NCBI GenBank assembly: GCA_947652605.1
Contig: OX393577.1
Location: forward strand, 47,529,494 to 47,593,493
Source: Elmis aenea
Lineage: Eukaryota > Arthropoda > Insecta > Coleoptera > Elmidae
Direction of reading: 5' to 3'
DNA length: 64,000 nt
Numbering within the stretch: position 1 is the stretch's first letter; each line of letters starts with the position of its first letter. The notes under the pieces are model-generated. The model had not been told where the DNA came from and ran no database searches. It saw nothing but the letters and a program-made list of their open reading frames with translations. A program made the position numbers and the translations under genes. Positions 11,648 to 23,298 of this stretch are shown here, piece after piece.

Positions 11648-12249
11648 GGGGAAAGTCGGGTAATATCGGTCAGCGGGTAATATCGGACAAGTGGTTTTTC
11701 GGGCACTTGCCATGCACAGAGGCACCTATCGCGATATTGGCTGTTGACAGCAACTAGTAGAAGGAAAACGCACACTAAATTAGAATGCGTCGTTTCCGTG
11801 TGTCAAAGCAATGGAGTTTTTTCTGTTTAGAGAGTGTTTTTTCGTGGACGAAGCTAAGTTTGGAGTGCTGATCCTGCTTAAACGTATAAGTACAATCACT
11901 TTCTAAGTGTATTGGTAGCAACAAGAAATATTTTTTTAAATGTTTTACGCTTAAATCTGATCAGGCCTGGACAGTAATAAAAACTTGTTTGGATAACCAA
12001 AAATATGTAATTTTCTAAACATTAAATCATGTCCGATATAACCCTCCAACTTTTTGAATGGGCAAAAAGTAAGGTCTTTTTCGATTGCCTGAAAATGGTA
12101 AAAAATTTCCTCCTAGGAGTAATTGCTTTTATGGGTGTTTGTACAACATATCTAAGTATGCTTTGATGCGTAGTATGGTCAAATTGAGCCTTTAACAAAT
12201 TCACAAATAGTAAAAAAGCTTAACCGTCCGATATAACCCGACCTTCCCC
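11648..12249. mobile_element. TA-flanked non-autonomous element, pogo-like (GGGGAAAGTCGGG termini)
   Basis: The ends GGGGAAAGTCGGGTAATATC and, reversed, GGGGAAGGTCGGGTTATATC are flanked by TA at 11646-11647 and 12250-12251. The phrase GGGTAATATCGG is repeated immediately inside the left end and CCGATATAACCC recurs near 12031 and at the right end, giving subterminal repeats. At 602 bp it has no transposase. Its start resembles that of the elements at 17987 and 24146, and TA duplication places it in the Tc1/mariner/pogo group. Confidence 0.8.
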
Positions 12250-12251
12250 TA

Positions 12252-14366
12252 TGCCAACTAATATAAATACATATAAAAGTCCAGGCTGACTCTGTGACTC
12301 TGAAACGCATGAATATAGCTACAAAATATCTGTACCGCAGTAAACTACTACGGGTTCATTTGACCGACTGAGTTGTGTCTAATGAACCGTAAATTTTTAC
12401 TCACCGGTAACATAACAGTGTCTAACTTACAGCTCACGGTATTATAAAAAGTAATAGTTTAAATTTAAGATATACAATATACCCGTCCTAGGACGGGTTA
12501 CGTGCTAGTACAATATTAAGAAGTTATAGTGCTAAAATCAGCTAAGGAATTTAATTTAATTTTGTTTTATATATATTGAGATGTGAAATATTTCAAAGTT
12601 TTCATGATATCATTACACTTCTGTTGTATTAAGTGCTTATGGAATTAAAATAATTTTATATATAACTTGGATAGGTAGTTTGGGACAATAGGAACATTTT
12701 ATTCTATTACATTCGACTTCTCAACGAATGAGATAGACGCCTTTAAAGGTTGCTTATTTCTGCAAAGCGGTTTTAGCAACGACAAAAGTTTTTGAAAGGA
12801 TATAATCTTCGCATTTCTTGTTAGTTTTTGCTTGTTACTTGTTGAAGTGGAATGCAATTCAAAATGCGTTAGATATAGAATCGTAATTTAATATGTCGTT
12901 TAGAAAAGCGAAAGTGTGAACAGTTTGTTTTTTTTAAACACCATTTATCTAATACAGTTCTTGGATATTGTACGAAATCTTCACTTTTTGTATTTTATGT
13001 GATCGAATAAATTTTGTAACGTAGACAAAATGTAAGCAAGCGTAAATTAAATAAAAATAACTATTGTCATTCTGCCTTCGTGCATGGAACCTTTTAAAAA
13101 GATTTTTCAATTTAAGTGCATCCGTTTGTTGATGTTATTAATTCAGAAGAATGCTCCTTTAGACTCGTGTCTATTCTTAGTCGACGCAGAGTTTTTATTG
13201 TTGACGACATCCTGAACTTTTCAACATGTTTGAAGTTTATTCAATTAGGTGTGACTCTACACTCACAAGCTGGTAGCTACTTCTACATTAAGTTTTAAAA
13301 TAAAACATCTGGTGTTCTCGTTTGGTCTCCTATATTTCTTTATGCGTTTACTTAACACAAAAAGAAAACTGAGAACTCGATTTTTTGTAGCATTTAGGCG
13401 CCAGAGCGTAGAGCTGTCTATTTATTTTTAGTTTTTATTCCATACATATTTTTTTGTTTTAAATATAAAAACAAATATCCGAATTAATTAGTTGTGTAAT
13501 TAAATTCGGCGATTATTTTAATTAACTTTTGTTGTTTCAACAACTGTAACAAATTTGTTTTAATCGTGCCATATGCCAAGTGTGAACAGTTTACCAGAAC
13601 TCAAATGTGTAAAATTTAACAATCGAATATTGTTGTTATATAGCATTAATTTTGGCAACGTTTTACACAGAACTGTATATGCATTATTCACGTTAATAAG
13701 CACCAAACTTTATGCTTTTTAGCGCAATTTACAACATAATGTTTTAACATTTGTTGTAATTTACCCTATATTTAAATGCTAATTGGTTTTTTGTTTGTTC
13801 CAGGTAACTTCTAATACTGCCGGATAAATGCACGTCTAATTGTAGTTACATATTACATAACTTCACGTATAGAGGTAGGAATTTTATAGATTTTTTTGCC
13901 ATCATTTTCACAGATTTTAGGCAAAGTTGAAGGAAGCAATGAGAAAAAAACTGTATGTGTGTGTATCCACTTCTTTGCATGCTGATGTTGAGAACGTGAA
14001 AACCTTTGCTTCAAGATAATCGAACTGTTTTTTTTTAACATTTAGTGAAAGATTGTTTGAATTTAGTTAAACTCGGCACGCAAATTCTGTTCTAGCAGTG
14101 AAAATTGTGCCGTCAACAATTTTTTATTTCAGTATCGCTAATATAAAGTAGGTATAAATAACATACCTAATGCATTAAGTACTTTTCGGAATTGCTGGTC
14201 AAACTTACATACTTGTGCCTATTTGTATGAGTAAGTAAACGATGCAAAATTTTGAAACGTTGTTAGGAAAAATCCCAGTGCAATAAATGAATTTAAAAAA
14301 TTTAATTGATCTGTTATATGATATCTCCAATTAAAAGGTTTTCAATACTGTTTTAACATTTTGATG
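12252..14366. other. Unassigned stretch with one perfect palindrome
   Basis: No coding region or dispersed repeat was recognised between the two elements. The only structured item is an 18-base perfect palindrome at 12481-12498, listed separately. Confidence 0.5.
12481..12498. repeat. 18-bp perfect palindrome
   Basis: ACCCGTCCTAGGACGGGT is identical to its own reverse complement and is GC-rich in an AT-rich setting. It could be a dimeric protein site or the remains of a small element; nothing nearby decides. Confidence 0.7.
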
Positions 14367-14633
14367 GTGCAAAGCAGGGTGGATAAAAATCATGATTTAA
14401 AAAAAAAATCGATTTACTTGATTTAAATCAGATTTTTTTAATTTAAAACAAATGTACCATATAATCGAATTTTGTGACATATTCATATGCTATTTCTGTT
14501 TTGTGCTAATATATTTAATAACCAATATATTTAATTTAGTGGTGAATTTTTGTCAAAATGAAAAATTAAATATAATGATAAAAAAAAAATTGAAAAAATC
14601 AGTGCTAAATGGTGATGTTTAATTTATTATATA

Positions 14634-15348
14634 CAGGGTGAGTCATTAGTGCGGGATCGGTCGATTGTGGCTAAACGGCTTGAGATATAAAGTTGATTAA
14701 AACGCCATTTTATACAGTTTTTTCTTCCGAGCACGATAAAAATATTTCAAATATACAGGGTGAGTCATCTCTCTGGAACCAATAGCAACTTTTATATTTC
14801 AAATACAACACCCCATTTTTTATTTAATATTTTTGACCGCCTTAATTTTAGCTTTGCATCAATATAAAATACTACAGGTTTTTATACGGCGTTGTCAAAA
14901 AAAAATGATTTTCAAAATTTTTCAAGGTTTTAAGTCTTTATTTAGAAAATTCTCCTCAAGTTATTTTGAAGTACAAAGTTGTAATTTGGTATGGACATGC
15001 AGAAAACATTGCTCTGTTCGCTCGATATGAAGAAATTTGAATCACACATACAGGGGTAGGGGTGTTCATAAATAGGTGGCAACTTCCATGATTTTTAAAA
15101 GCTTGTAACTCGATTTTTTCAAATGCAAACCCCTATATTTTTTTATGTCATCGAATTCGTCTTTAAGAGAGCTTCATTTTTTGTTAAGTGTGTCCTATAC
15201 CCAAAACTCATACTTTTCGAGATATTCGACATTTTTCTTCAAATCGTTATTGAAGCAAATAGAGTGCCGTGGAAATCGAAAAAACTGACTGTTTACTTCG
15301 CTAACGTCAAAAACTTGTCTTTTATTTTTTGAATTTTGCCTTTCCACA
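14634..15348. repeat. CAGGGTGAG-type repeat nested in the hAT element
   Basis: ACAGGGTGAGTCAT occurs twice in direct orientation (about 14634 and 14757), and CAGGGGTAGGGGTGTTCAT at about 15050. The block 15060-15230 resembles 4160-4340. This looks like several mariner-like element ends stacked within the hAT element, one leading into the short frame at 15349. Confidence 0.5.
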
Positions 15349-15414
15349 ATGAATATTACTTTACAAGAGCAAATTGATATGGTTTATTCACCATTTCGTG
15401 TATTTAATTACTAA
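15349..15414 (+). pseudogene. Possible N-terminal relic of a mariner-like protein
   Basis: A 21-codon frame begins with MNITLQEQIDMVY and then stops. The opening resembles the start of DUF4817 helix-turn-helix domains found at the N-terminus of insect mariner-like transposases (a Met, a few residues, then acidic residues and a hydrophobic Tyr-containing helix). The upstream sequence is of the CAGGGTGTTCA-type that flanks such genes. The match is short and may be chance. Confidence 0.3.
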
Positions 15415-15875
15415 TAGTAAAAAAATTTTGTTTTATTATAAATATTATATTATACTCATATAATCAGTGATTTAAATTGATGATTTAAAGAAAAAATCAT
15501 TTGATTTAAATTGATTATTTTTTTTTAAAAATCACTTGATTTAAATCATGATTTAAATCGTGATTTAAATCAATTGATTTAAATCTGCTCAACCCAGGTG
15601 CAAAGTAAACTATGATATACGACGTTCATATTTTCTGTTAATTTTAACATAACCCCATTAATTATTAGTCTTAAAAAGTGTCCAGTAACTAATTTACAAT
15701 TAAAGTATTCAGCAATATAGGTTTTATAAAAAATTGTTATTTACATTCCATTAAATAGATATCGGTTTTTCGGGAGTTTTGCTTATTTATTTAAAATTTT
15801 AAAATGATTAAAAGGTAAATCTATTTTAATCTTATTGCATTCTCGTAGATAATTATATTTTCGATTTTAAATGTA

Positions 15876-16818
15876 GAGTAAAGTGCCCTAATATGGAATA
15901 CTTTTTTGTTTTCGGCAATAATATTCACATTTATTCAACAAAATCTTGCAAAAAAAATTATAAGGAATTTGTAATGAATAAGCAACACATTACTCGAATT
16001 CTGGTACGATGTTACTATAGATATTTCTTATATAGATATTTTTTTTAAATGTTACTACTATTCCATATTAAGCTCCCGGGGAACCTAATATGAAATACTA
16101 GGGGTTCTTAATATGGAATATAGAATTATATAGGAAATATACATTAAAATAAACAACTGCTCATAGATTAATCTTTTATTTCTTTTTGATTTACATTATT
16201 ACTTAAACCAAACCAAAACTCTGTTATTTATGTAAATTAAATTATAATTCCAGTGTCATTCGAACTTATGTTGATAATTTATTTATTTGTTACAGGTAGG
16301 ACAATAGAATTGTTTTTTTGGGTATTTTGCACATTTTTCGTGTGCCCATTTCTGACACTTTTGACACTGAACCCATATTCCTGTACTTAGTGACCATAAT
16401 CATAGTCATTATAAGACACCTGTATGGTATTCCATATTAGGTATCAATGTGACTTTTCAAAAATCGGTGTATGTAAAACATGAAATAAGCCCAATAAAAA
16501 TGTTGGTCTATTTAATTGAAATGTAAAGGCTCATGCTAAATAAACATGCAATAAAATATTTTATATCATTTACCCTAGCATATAAAATTTTGCACTGAAA
16601 ATTTTAGCCTAAAAACTCAGTAAGTAACACGTCAAAAATATATTTGAAACTGTTATATAATCTAGTGAATATTTTTTAACTATTCTACATTTGGGAATGT
16701 GTGATTTATGTACAAATAGGTACATTACATATACTTTTTAACAGATATCGCTTATTCATTGTCATAAAACTGATGTATTCCATAATAAGTAACTATTCCA
16801 TATTAGGGCACTTTACTC
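15876..16818 (-). mobile_element. Pogo-like element with GAGTAAAGTGCCC termini
   Basis: Inverted ends GAGTAAAGTGCCCTAATATG and its complement are near-perfect and flanked by TA (15874-15875, 16819-16820). The phrase TAATATGGAATA or its complement recurs at least five times inside, concentrated near the ends and at about 16060-16130 and 16425, which suggests transposase-binding repeats. The minus strand carries a C-terminal zinc-finger relic (16283-16400) of the type that ends many insect pogo-like transposases. At 943 bp most of the transposase gene has been lost. Confidence 0.82.
16283..16400 (-). pseudogene. PHD-like zinc finger, C-terminal end of a pogo-like transposase
   Basis: The minus strand reads GIWVQCQKCQKWAHEKCAKY, followed by a short basic stretch, FYCPTC, NK and a stop. 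The Cys-x2-Cys, Trp, His-x2-Cys and final Cys-x2-Cys spacing is that of the small PHD-like finger at the C-terminus of pogo/jerky-group DDE transposases. In-frame stops occur just upstream of the first cysteine, so only the finger survives. The finger is thought to mediate protein or nucleic-acid contacts; here it serves mainly to classify the element. Confidence 0.65.
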
Positions 16819-17986
16819 TAAATTATTTTTCGTTAAAAAAAGGTTTTTACTTATGTTTAAAATGATCAAAAATATCATAAATAATTTGCTCTTTTTTGTT
16901 TGACCATCAACATTTACATTTCAATTTTTCCACTGTTTCATAAACAATTTTTTTAGAAAAAGAGATTTTTAAGTGTTTTCTGTTTTTTATGGCTTCACTA
17001 TGTTATGTAACAAAAATGTTATTTGAAAGTATTTTAGGTGTCGCAACTGTTTCAATTTGAGCTTTTGCGTCTGGCATTTATTTGTTTCGTAGCTTTTATT
17101 ATTTTTCATTTGTGTTGAAGGACTACTATTGTGTTTTGTTGAACTAACTTTGTTTGACAATATCATTGTTTTTTTGTAGTGCTACAGACTAAAAATATGA
17201 TGATACCTAACATAAATAAATATAGGAGTTGACAGTTTCTTAATTAGCATGTACATTTAAGATGATTTATTAATTATTTCGTTATTTAGTTGTTTTTCAT
17301 TGCTTAGTCCTGGGACGTGATCTGACTGCTTTATTAAAAAATTCAAGGAATTGAAATTAAAACCAAAGCGTCTGTTTCACACTCAAAACTCTGCGAATAA
17401 ATTTGTGAGAGGTAGACTTTTATTTTATTTTTAGCGTCCAAATAATAACATTATGCATCAGACTGCTGCTTATTGCGATTAATATTTATAAATTGTATGG
17501 AAACGTTTTAGAGACAGCTCGTTTTGCTGCAGCAATTTTGTTTTTGTGGACCCAGTTAACTAACACAAAGGTGCAAATTTGTTCGAAACGAACGGATTAG
17601 TATTTTAATACAGAAATAATAACCCCGATGCAGATAATTATGGAAATGACAGAAATGTAACAATGTTAATTAATCGACCGTTTTTTCGTAGACCGGCTGA
17701 TTTTCTTTGTGTGGATTAGCATCTTTTTAAATTTATTCACAAAATGGCCGTCTAATTGCTTCGAAGATAAATAATGATCTACGAAGATTTTATACGGAGT
17801 TAATGTTCCATGAGGGGTTCGTTAGATAACATTAGCACATCGAATATCTCGTTTGTTTTTTGAAATAGTTCCAAAAAATTTGTTTTCTTAATCGACTGAA
17901 AATATATTGAAAAAATTGTGTATTATTAATTTTGATAAGGCGTTATAATTTTTTAAAATTTAATTTTGCTTGGTTGTTTTTAAGTA

Positions 17987-19310
17987 GGGGAGACCGGGGA
18001 TAAAAGTAACATTTTTTTGTTTTTATTTAATTTCTCATAGATTATTACAAATTTTTTACATCCAAATTGGTTTAATGATAGATTGGACATTTGTCTTCCT
18101 TCCAAGATATTTATTTCGTGTGTTTCGTAAAGCAAATGTTAGAAAAAAAAATTTTTCTTTAGTAAGACAGCTGTTACTTTCAACCTCAACGTTGGGGCTA
18201 AAAGTAACAATGATTGGGGTAAGTTGTAACGGCAAAATAATTTACACAGCTCATAAGTAGTGAGTAAATATATTAGTATTCATCAACAAAATTAATATTT
18301 TATTCAAAAATACACATTAGCAAAATGAAAAAATAAAAAAAAAATATCTTTGGTACAATACAAAATGATAAGTGAACAGTATGGCATACCAGGTAAGGGC
18401 GGTCCCAAATTATTAAATTTATACTGGATCATAATAACTGTTTGTTTTATTTAAAAAAAATCTAACCGCCCTTAAACTGACCGTCATTCATTAAATCAGT
18501 AAAAGAGGGTCAGGTTAAGTTGGGTTGGTTAAAGCTTTGTTTATATTAAGTTACTTATAAATATTAAGGTAATAGAATAAAAACAATGGCGGCTGGTAGG
18601 AAAACCAAAAGTACCAGATCTTACCAATTTACATAGGTTTTATAATTTAAAATGCTTTTTAAGAAATTATTTAGCTTTACATACATTTCCATCATTAAAC
18701 CGATATTAATACTGAGTTTTATAATTTAATAATTTGGGACTGCAGTTACCAGGTTTGCCAAGATTATAAGTACCTACATATTTAAAAATGTGAATCAAAA
18801 AGATACAACAAACTGGAAAATTATTCCGACAACTCTTGTATATTCTCATCTACGAAGAAAGCCACCAATTATGTGCTAAGAGTGAACATTTGCAAGTGAA
18901 AACATTAATTGGGGTTGGTTGTAACACTTTGTTACTTTTGACCCCAAGTGTACACAAAAAAAAATTCAGGGAATCCACAATTAACCACGATTCTAACGTC
19001 AAATTGTATTGCATCCACCAATAGCCAACTAAATTTAGAACAAAATAATATAGGTACTTTTTTGTTACTATTTTAGAGATCGCCTAAAAGTTACTCGACG
19101 GATGAGACAACGCAGTAACTTTTAGGCGGAAAATAGTGACTCTGGCTGGCAAAAAGTTAACCTCTATGACAGATGAAAACTAGCAATGTAGGTAGGGAGC
19201 TGGATGTAACTTAACATTGCAAAAGCGTTTAGGGCGATATAAAACAAAAATTAAAGAAACTATAGGCACTGTTACAACCTACCCGTGATACTTTTATCCC
19301 CGGTCTCCCC
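17987..19310. mobile_element. TA-flanked pogo-like MITE, copy 1 (GGGGAGACCGGGG termini)
   Basis: The ends GGGGAGACCGGGGATAAAAG and its complement are flanked by TA (17985-17986, 19311-19312). Inside, phrases such as GGGGCTAAAAGTAAC, GGGGTAAGTTGTAAC and GGTTGTAACACTTTG repeat terminal motifs. The element is 1324 bp and non-coding as far as I can see. A second copy at 24146-25307 is nearly identical along its length except for small indels and one block of about 150 bases (18978-19125) present only here; that block includes a hairpin with arms CGCCTAAAAGTTAC / GTAACTTTTAGGCG. Confidence 0.88.
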
Positions 19311-19312
19311 TA

Positions 19313-19699
19313 GACATTTGATATTTTTGGTCATACTAACATTTTAATACTGTTATTAAACAATTTTCCGATAAAAATTCTGTTATCAATAAGCCACTTA
19401 AAACAACTTTTGTGAAATTAGTAACAATCTTTTTTAGTTTTAAAAATTTATCATATTAAATGACTTCATTTAGCTGTCAAATTTAAAAATTGTCACTAAT
19501 ACTTCTTAGCAGTGGATTAAGATTATGATCGTAACCCGCTGTTATCGTATGGTATATTATGACAATTATTACGAAACGCATTATCAAGCTTCTGAGTGCC
19601 ATGTGCTTAAAATAGTTGAATAACGTCTTTATAGGTTACATTTAAATATCAACCCTAGTTTTGTCTTCGAGTGTAGCTTTTTCTGTCATAAAGTAATAT
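19313..19699. other. Unassigned interval between two elements
   Basis: About 390 bases of AT-rich sequence separate the pogo-like copy from the inverted-repeat element. I see no coding region or repeat. Confidence 0.45.
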
Positions 19700-21172
19700 A
19701 CAGCGCTGTGCAAACGTATGGAAATAGACAAATATCTAGAATAATATTTAAAATATAATATGATATCTGGCCGTTACCGTATATTCTGGATTCGATGAAA
19801 ATATTAAGGTTGCAATATTACTTCCGATTCAATCGGAATCGGACTTGAAATAGAAGATTTTTGCATTTTTGGATTCCTCTTTAAATTAAATGTGGTAGGT
19901 TATATGAGTCTAAAGTCGACCGTTTTCGTAAAATTTAAATTTTTATGAAAATTTTGAGCGACAGCACTTTCAAAAACATGTAAAAACGTTGAAAAGGCAG
20001 TAGAAATTCCTTAAGAAATTTAGATTAACAAAAAATTAATTAACATATTGCACCACCTACATTTAAAAAATATTATACAGTGCGGTTTTTACGCTCGATC
20101 AAATTTGTGGGTCTTTAAACATCGATAACTCATTTTTTTTTTTAAATACAGCAACTGTTATTTTTTTACAGTCCAATATGAAATTAAATTGTCCTTCAAA
20201 AACATTCGGCCTGTTGTATACCTAAAATTAACATTTTACAAGTTATCGCGATTTTGTTAATTATTAGGCAACGTAATACTTTCAAGTAGGCTATGAAGTT
20301 AAACAGCGGTAATTTTGGAACAATTAAAAGAAAAACACAAGAAAATTATAAGTTTAGCTATACCTACGAGTTTTTGACATTTTTTTTTGTAATGAATATG
20401 TAATTCAACCATATTTACTTTTAAATCCAGGTTTCTTAAAATTGTTTATGCATGTATTCAATGGACTAGTGTCAGGGCCATAATATTCCTCATACAATTA
20501 ACTTTAATCGTTTTCATAGTCCTAAAAACCGATTGGTAATGTATTCGGAATCCGAAAGTAAGTAATTATAAAAAATAGGCACTGACCTCTTCTATCTCTA
20601 AAAAATCACGACATCTCAAAAAATATAAATTTTAGGAATAATGTTTTAAAAGTATAGCTAGTGTAAAGAGTTAATTAATTTGCTGTTATTATAAATTTTA
20701 AAACAAAATTTCACTGCCTTTTTTAAAAAAAAAATTGTTGAAAATGTTTGAAAGTGCTCTATCGCTCAAAATTTTCATAAAATTGTAATTTCACAAAAAC
20801 GATTGACTTTGGACCCATAAAACCTCATAATTTTTTTTAGGTAAATGTAAGGAGGAATCCAAAATTATAAAAATAAATATACAGAGTGTTCTATTTAAAA
20901 TTTCGAAGTTTGAGGTCGTTTCTGGTTGAATCGAAAATCGTGTTGCAACCTCAAACTTTTATCAAATCCGGAACATACGATGAAGTAATATATTCTTTAG
21001 GCTTTAGGCTCGATGCACACGTACGCTTTTCGCCCGTCCGGGCGCCCGTCCGGGGCCCGTGCGGGCGCTTAGGCTCGATGAACACGTACATTTTTCGCCG
21101 GGCAAAAAATGTACGTGTGCATCGAGCCTTAGTGTTCTAGTTATTTATCTGTTTCCATACTTTAGCGCAGCT
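19700..21172. mobile_element. Long inverted-repeat element with AGTATGGAAA-type ends
   Basis: The left end (CAGCGCTGTGCAAACGTATGG, then AAATAGA) is mirrored at the right (TCTGTTTCCATAC, then TTTAGCGCAGCTTTG). Inner blocks are mirrored too: GTTGCAATATTACTTCC with GTTGCAACCTC, and GGATTCCTC with GAGGAATCC. The arm blocks at 19860-20080 (reverse) and 20630-20900 (forward) also occur at about 60600-60850. A GC-rich insertion splits the right arm (21007-21128). It is an old foldback-type DNA element without a coding region. Confidence 0.62.
21007..21128. mobile_element. GC-rich palindromic MITE with TTA flanks
   Basis: The ends GGCTCGATGCACACGTAC and its complement are flanked by TTA at 21004-21006 and 21129-21131. 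A second TTAGGCTCGATG start lies inside at 21069, so the right part (21072-21128) folds by itself into a near-perfect hairpin with arms of about 25 bases. The middle is a run of CGCCCGTCCGGGCGCCCG-like sequence. A 3-bp TTA duplication suits the PIF/Harbinger group, but no transposase is available to confirm it. Confidence 0.68.
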
Positions 21173-21622
21173 TTGTTTAGATAATATAAGAGTTATTCAA
21201 AACAAACAGAACAATCAATAAAGTAATATTCTGTGTCACTCTGTAAATGGTTCTAAAACTTATTAAAAATTGTTTTACAAATGTACACTAGGTATATTTA
21301 AAGTAAGCAATTTTTTGTTTTAGTGGAACAAAATGTAATTCTTTGTTGTCGTTTCTGTTCCTCTAAAATTACTTTGTAATTTTTTATCTTTGTTTATAGG
21401 GGTTTGGCCTTCTGAACCTCAAATTGCAAGTGCACAACTGGTGACGTGAAACTGACATATCTCGGTTCTCATGCGTTTTTGCCATATTAATAATGCACCA
21501 GAAAGTTGCTTTCTGGAAGCTGTCGTTAATTTTTAATACTCTGAAAGCTTTCGTCGTTTTCAGTTATCTACTCTAGAAATTGCCATCACCAGATTTTGGT
21601 TTTTTGGTTTTAAAAAAATGTA
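21173..21622. other. Unassigned interval
   Basis: I see no gene, terminal repeat or tandem array between the inverted-repeat element and the hAT target duplication. Confidence 0.45.
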
Positions 21623-21730
21623 GTTAAGTACAGTGGCGGCGCGTGACCTAAAAAAGTGGGGGGGCACAACTTATCCATGTATATTAGCTACACTTTATTT
21701 AAAAAAAAATCTGGGTTTACCTTAATAGTG

Positions 21731-21955
21731 CTTTATAATAAACCACATTAAGTTAAAAATATAAAATAAGCATTAACAAAAATAATATCTGAAGCTCCAA
21801 AATATCAAACACTTTATTATAAACCATATTAAGCAACAAAAATAAAATAAGTGTTATTTAACAAAAATAATATTTGAAGCTCCAAAATATCAAAAACTAT
21901 TATAAACCATATTAAGTAACAAAAATAATTTTTAAAGTTCCAAAATATTAAAAAA
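21731..21955. repeat. Three degenerate ~75-bp tandem units inside the hAT element
   Basis: The unit TTTATAATAAACCA...TTAAGT...ACAAAAATAATAT...GAAGCTCCAAAATATCAAA is repeated three times between the left terminus and the transposase 3' end. It probably lies in the 3' untranslated region of the transposase gene. Confidence 0.7.
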
Positions 21956-22008
21956 CTAAGAACAAAGAATATACCCTTCATAATAGTAAAAAACAACAAA
22001 ATATATCT

Positions 22009-23075
22009 TTAAAAAAACATCATTCTTCTGTTTTTATCAGCAATAAAATTATTAATTAATTTTTCTAAATGCGATTCATTTAAAATCATGTCAGCCACAG
22101 TTTCTTGTTCTATAGCCATTAAAGCCAGGCCATTTAATCGTTCATCGCCCATAGTACTTCTGAGATAGGTTTTTAGTCTTTTTAATGTGGAAAAAAATCG
22201 CTCGGCTGAGGCAGACGACACAGGACCACAAAGAACAATTTCAAAAAGTTCCCACACACAAAATAACATTTGTTTTAATTCATTGTTTAAAAAATTTTCC
22301 GCACATTCCTCAATACTTAATAAATTGTTTGTTTCTGCTAGTAAAATATTTCTATACGTATATATTTATTTGATTAATTAAGGTGTTGTTATCAGTAGTT
22401 AACTTGTAAAAATGATTTATAACTTCAATATCGGTGTAATTTATTTCACAATTCAAATCAGTTAAGAGTCGCACAATTTTATTAATCATGCCGTAGTCGT
22501 TTTCAGAGAATCGCTTTCGCAAATTACCAACAACTTGATCAATTCCTGCATACAGTATATCAACTTGTATTAGATCTTCGACAGATTGAAATGTAAAATT
22601 TTCTTTTCTTCCAAAATCATTTTTTTTTGGAATTTTTCTTTGCCGCGGTAAAGCAAGTTCATTTAGGTCAAATCCCAAATTTTTGATTTGAGTTCCAATA
22701 GATTTCATTTTTTCGAGAAGCGTCTTAAACGCTTTTTCGTTTCTGTAACTAAGTATAGTGGTGACAGTTGCATTAAATTTTGGATATACACTGGTTATCA
22801 GCAGAGAAGCTGATTGAAGTTCTTTTGATAACGAATCGGTTATATTTAATATGAATTCCAAGACAATTAAAGAAAAAATAAACTTCTCATCTAATATTAA
22901 TTTTAGTGCACCACTAGCTTCTGCTGCCACTTTTGGATTTTAGTGTTTCTGCTATAGCTGGTAACAAATTTAAAACAGTTTTAACAGCAACCTGTCTTAC
23001 TGTCCATCTTGTTTTAGAGAGACTCTTTAATGTTCGTATTGTCGTAATGCCCTTATTGTTAATGTACCCTACCCC
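22009..23075 (-). pseudogene. hAT transposase, C-terminal half, two frameshifts
   Basis: On the minus strand the first segment reads LKSLSKTRWTVRQVAVKTV (family LxxLSxTRWxxRxxAV), a frameshift follows near 22930, then a 190-residue frame with LILDEKFIFSLIVLEFIL and SKELQSASLL, where the family has the Phe-Leu and LQ blocks. After a second frameshift near 22350 comes the dimerisation domain SSASAERFFSTLKRLKTYLR (residues 17-36 of the last frame), then MGDERLNGLALM. This matches the hAT group whose proteins carry TTF/ZMYM-type fingers N-terminally, a region absent here. The catalytic aspartates upstream are lost, so it is inactive. Confidence 0.85.
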
Positions 23076-23298
23076 AACGCACCAACCAATGTAAAAATCA
23101 CTAATTGCTAATGCTAAATTGTAAATACGATATACGAATATATGATTTTTATACTATATAAAGTTATGCAGAAAAAAGTTTCCTAGTCTGATCTATTAAT
23201 ACTCGTAATTATGTGAAGATTGTGAAGTTTTGATTTGAAAAAAGTGAGGGGGCCTGGGGCCCACCAGGCCCCCCCGACGCGCCGCCTTTGGTTAAGTA

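Larger units (their letters stand above)
14375..15597. mobile_element. hAT-type non-autonomous element, 8-bp target duplication
   Basis: The left end is CAGGGTGGATAAAAATC and the right end, reversed, is CTGGGTTGAGCAGATTT. They are flanked by the perfect direct repeat GTGCAAAG at 14367-14374 and 15598-15605. The right subterminal zone is a run of TGATTTAAATCA-type palindromes (about 15465-15585) matched by similar sequence at 14390-14450. The centre is filled with a different CAGGGTGAG-type repeat that appears to have inserted later. No hAT transposase is present. Confidence 0.88.
21631..23290 (-). mobile_element. hAT element, internally deleted, with 8-bp target duplication
   Basis: Termini CAGTGGCGGCGCGTGAC and, reversed, CAAAGGCGGCGCGTCGG are flanked by the perfect direct repeat GTTAAGTA (21623-21630 and 23291-23298). 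The transposase is coded on the minus strand but only its C-terminal half remains, so the 1660-bp copy is a deletion derivative. Both subterminal zones are very GC-rich (a run of G on the left, GGGGCCTGGGGCCC on the right). The intact duplication shows that insertion postdates most nearby decay. Confidence 0.93.

Noticed and set aside
22185..22381. Two overlapping plus-strand frames
   Set aside because: They are antisense to the hAT transposase pseudogene at 22009-23075.
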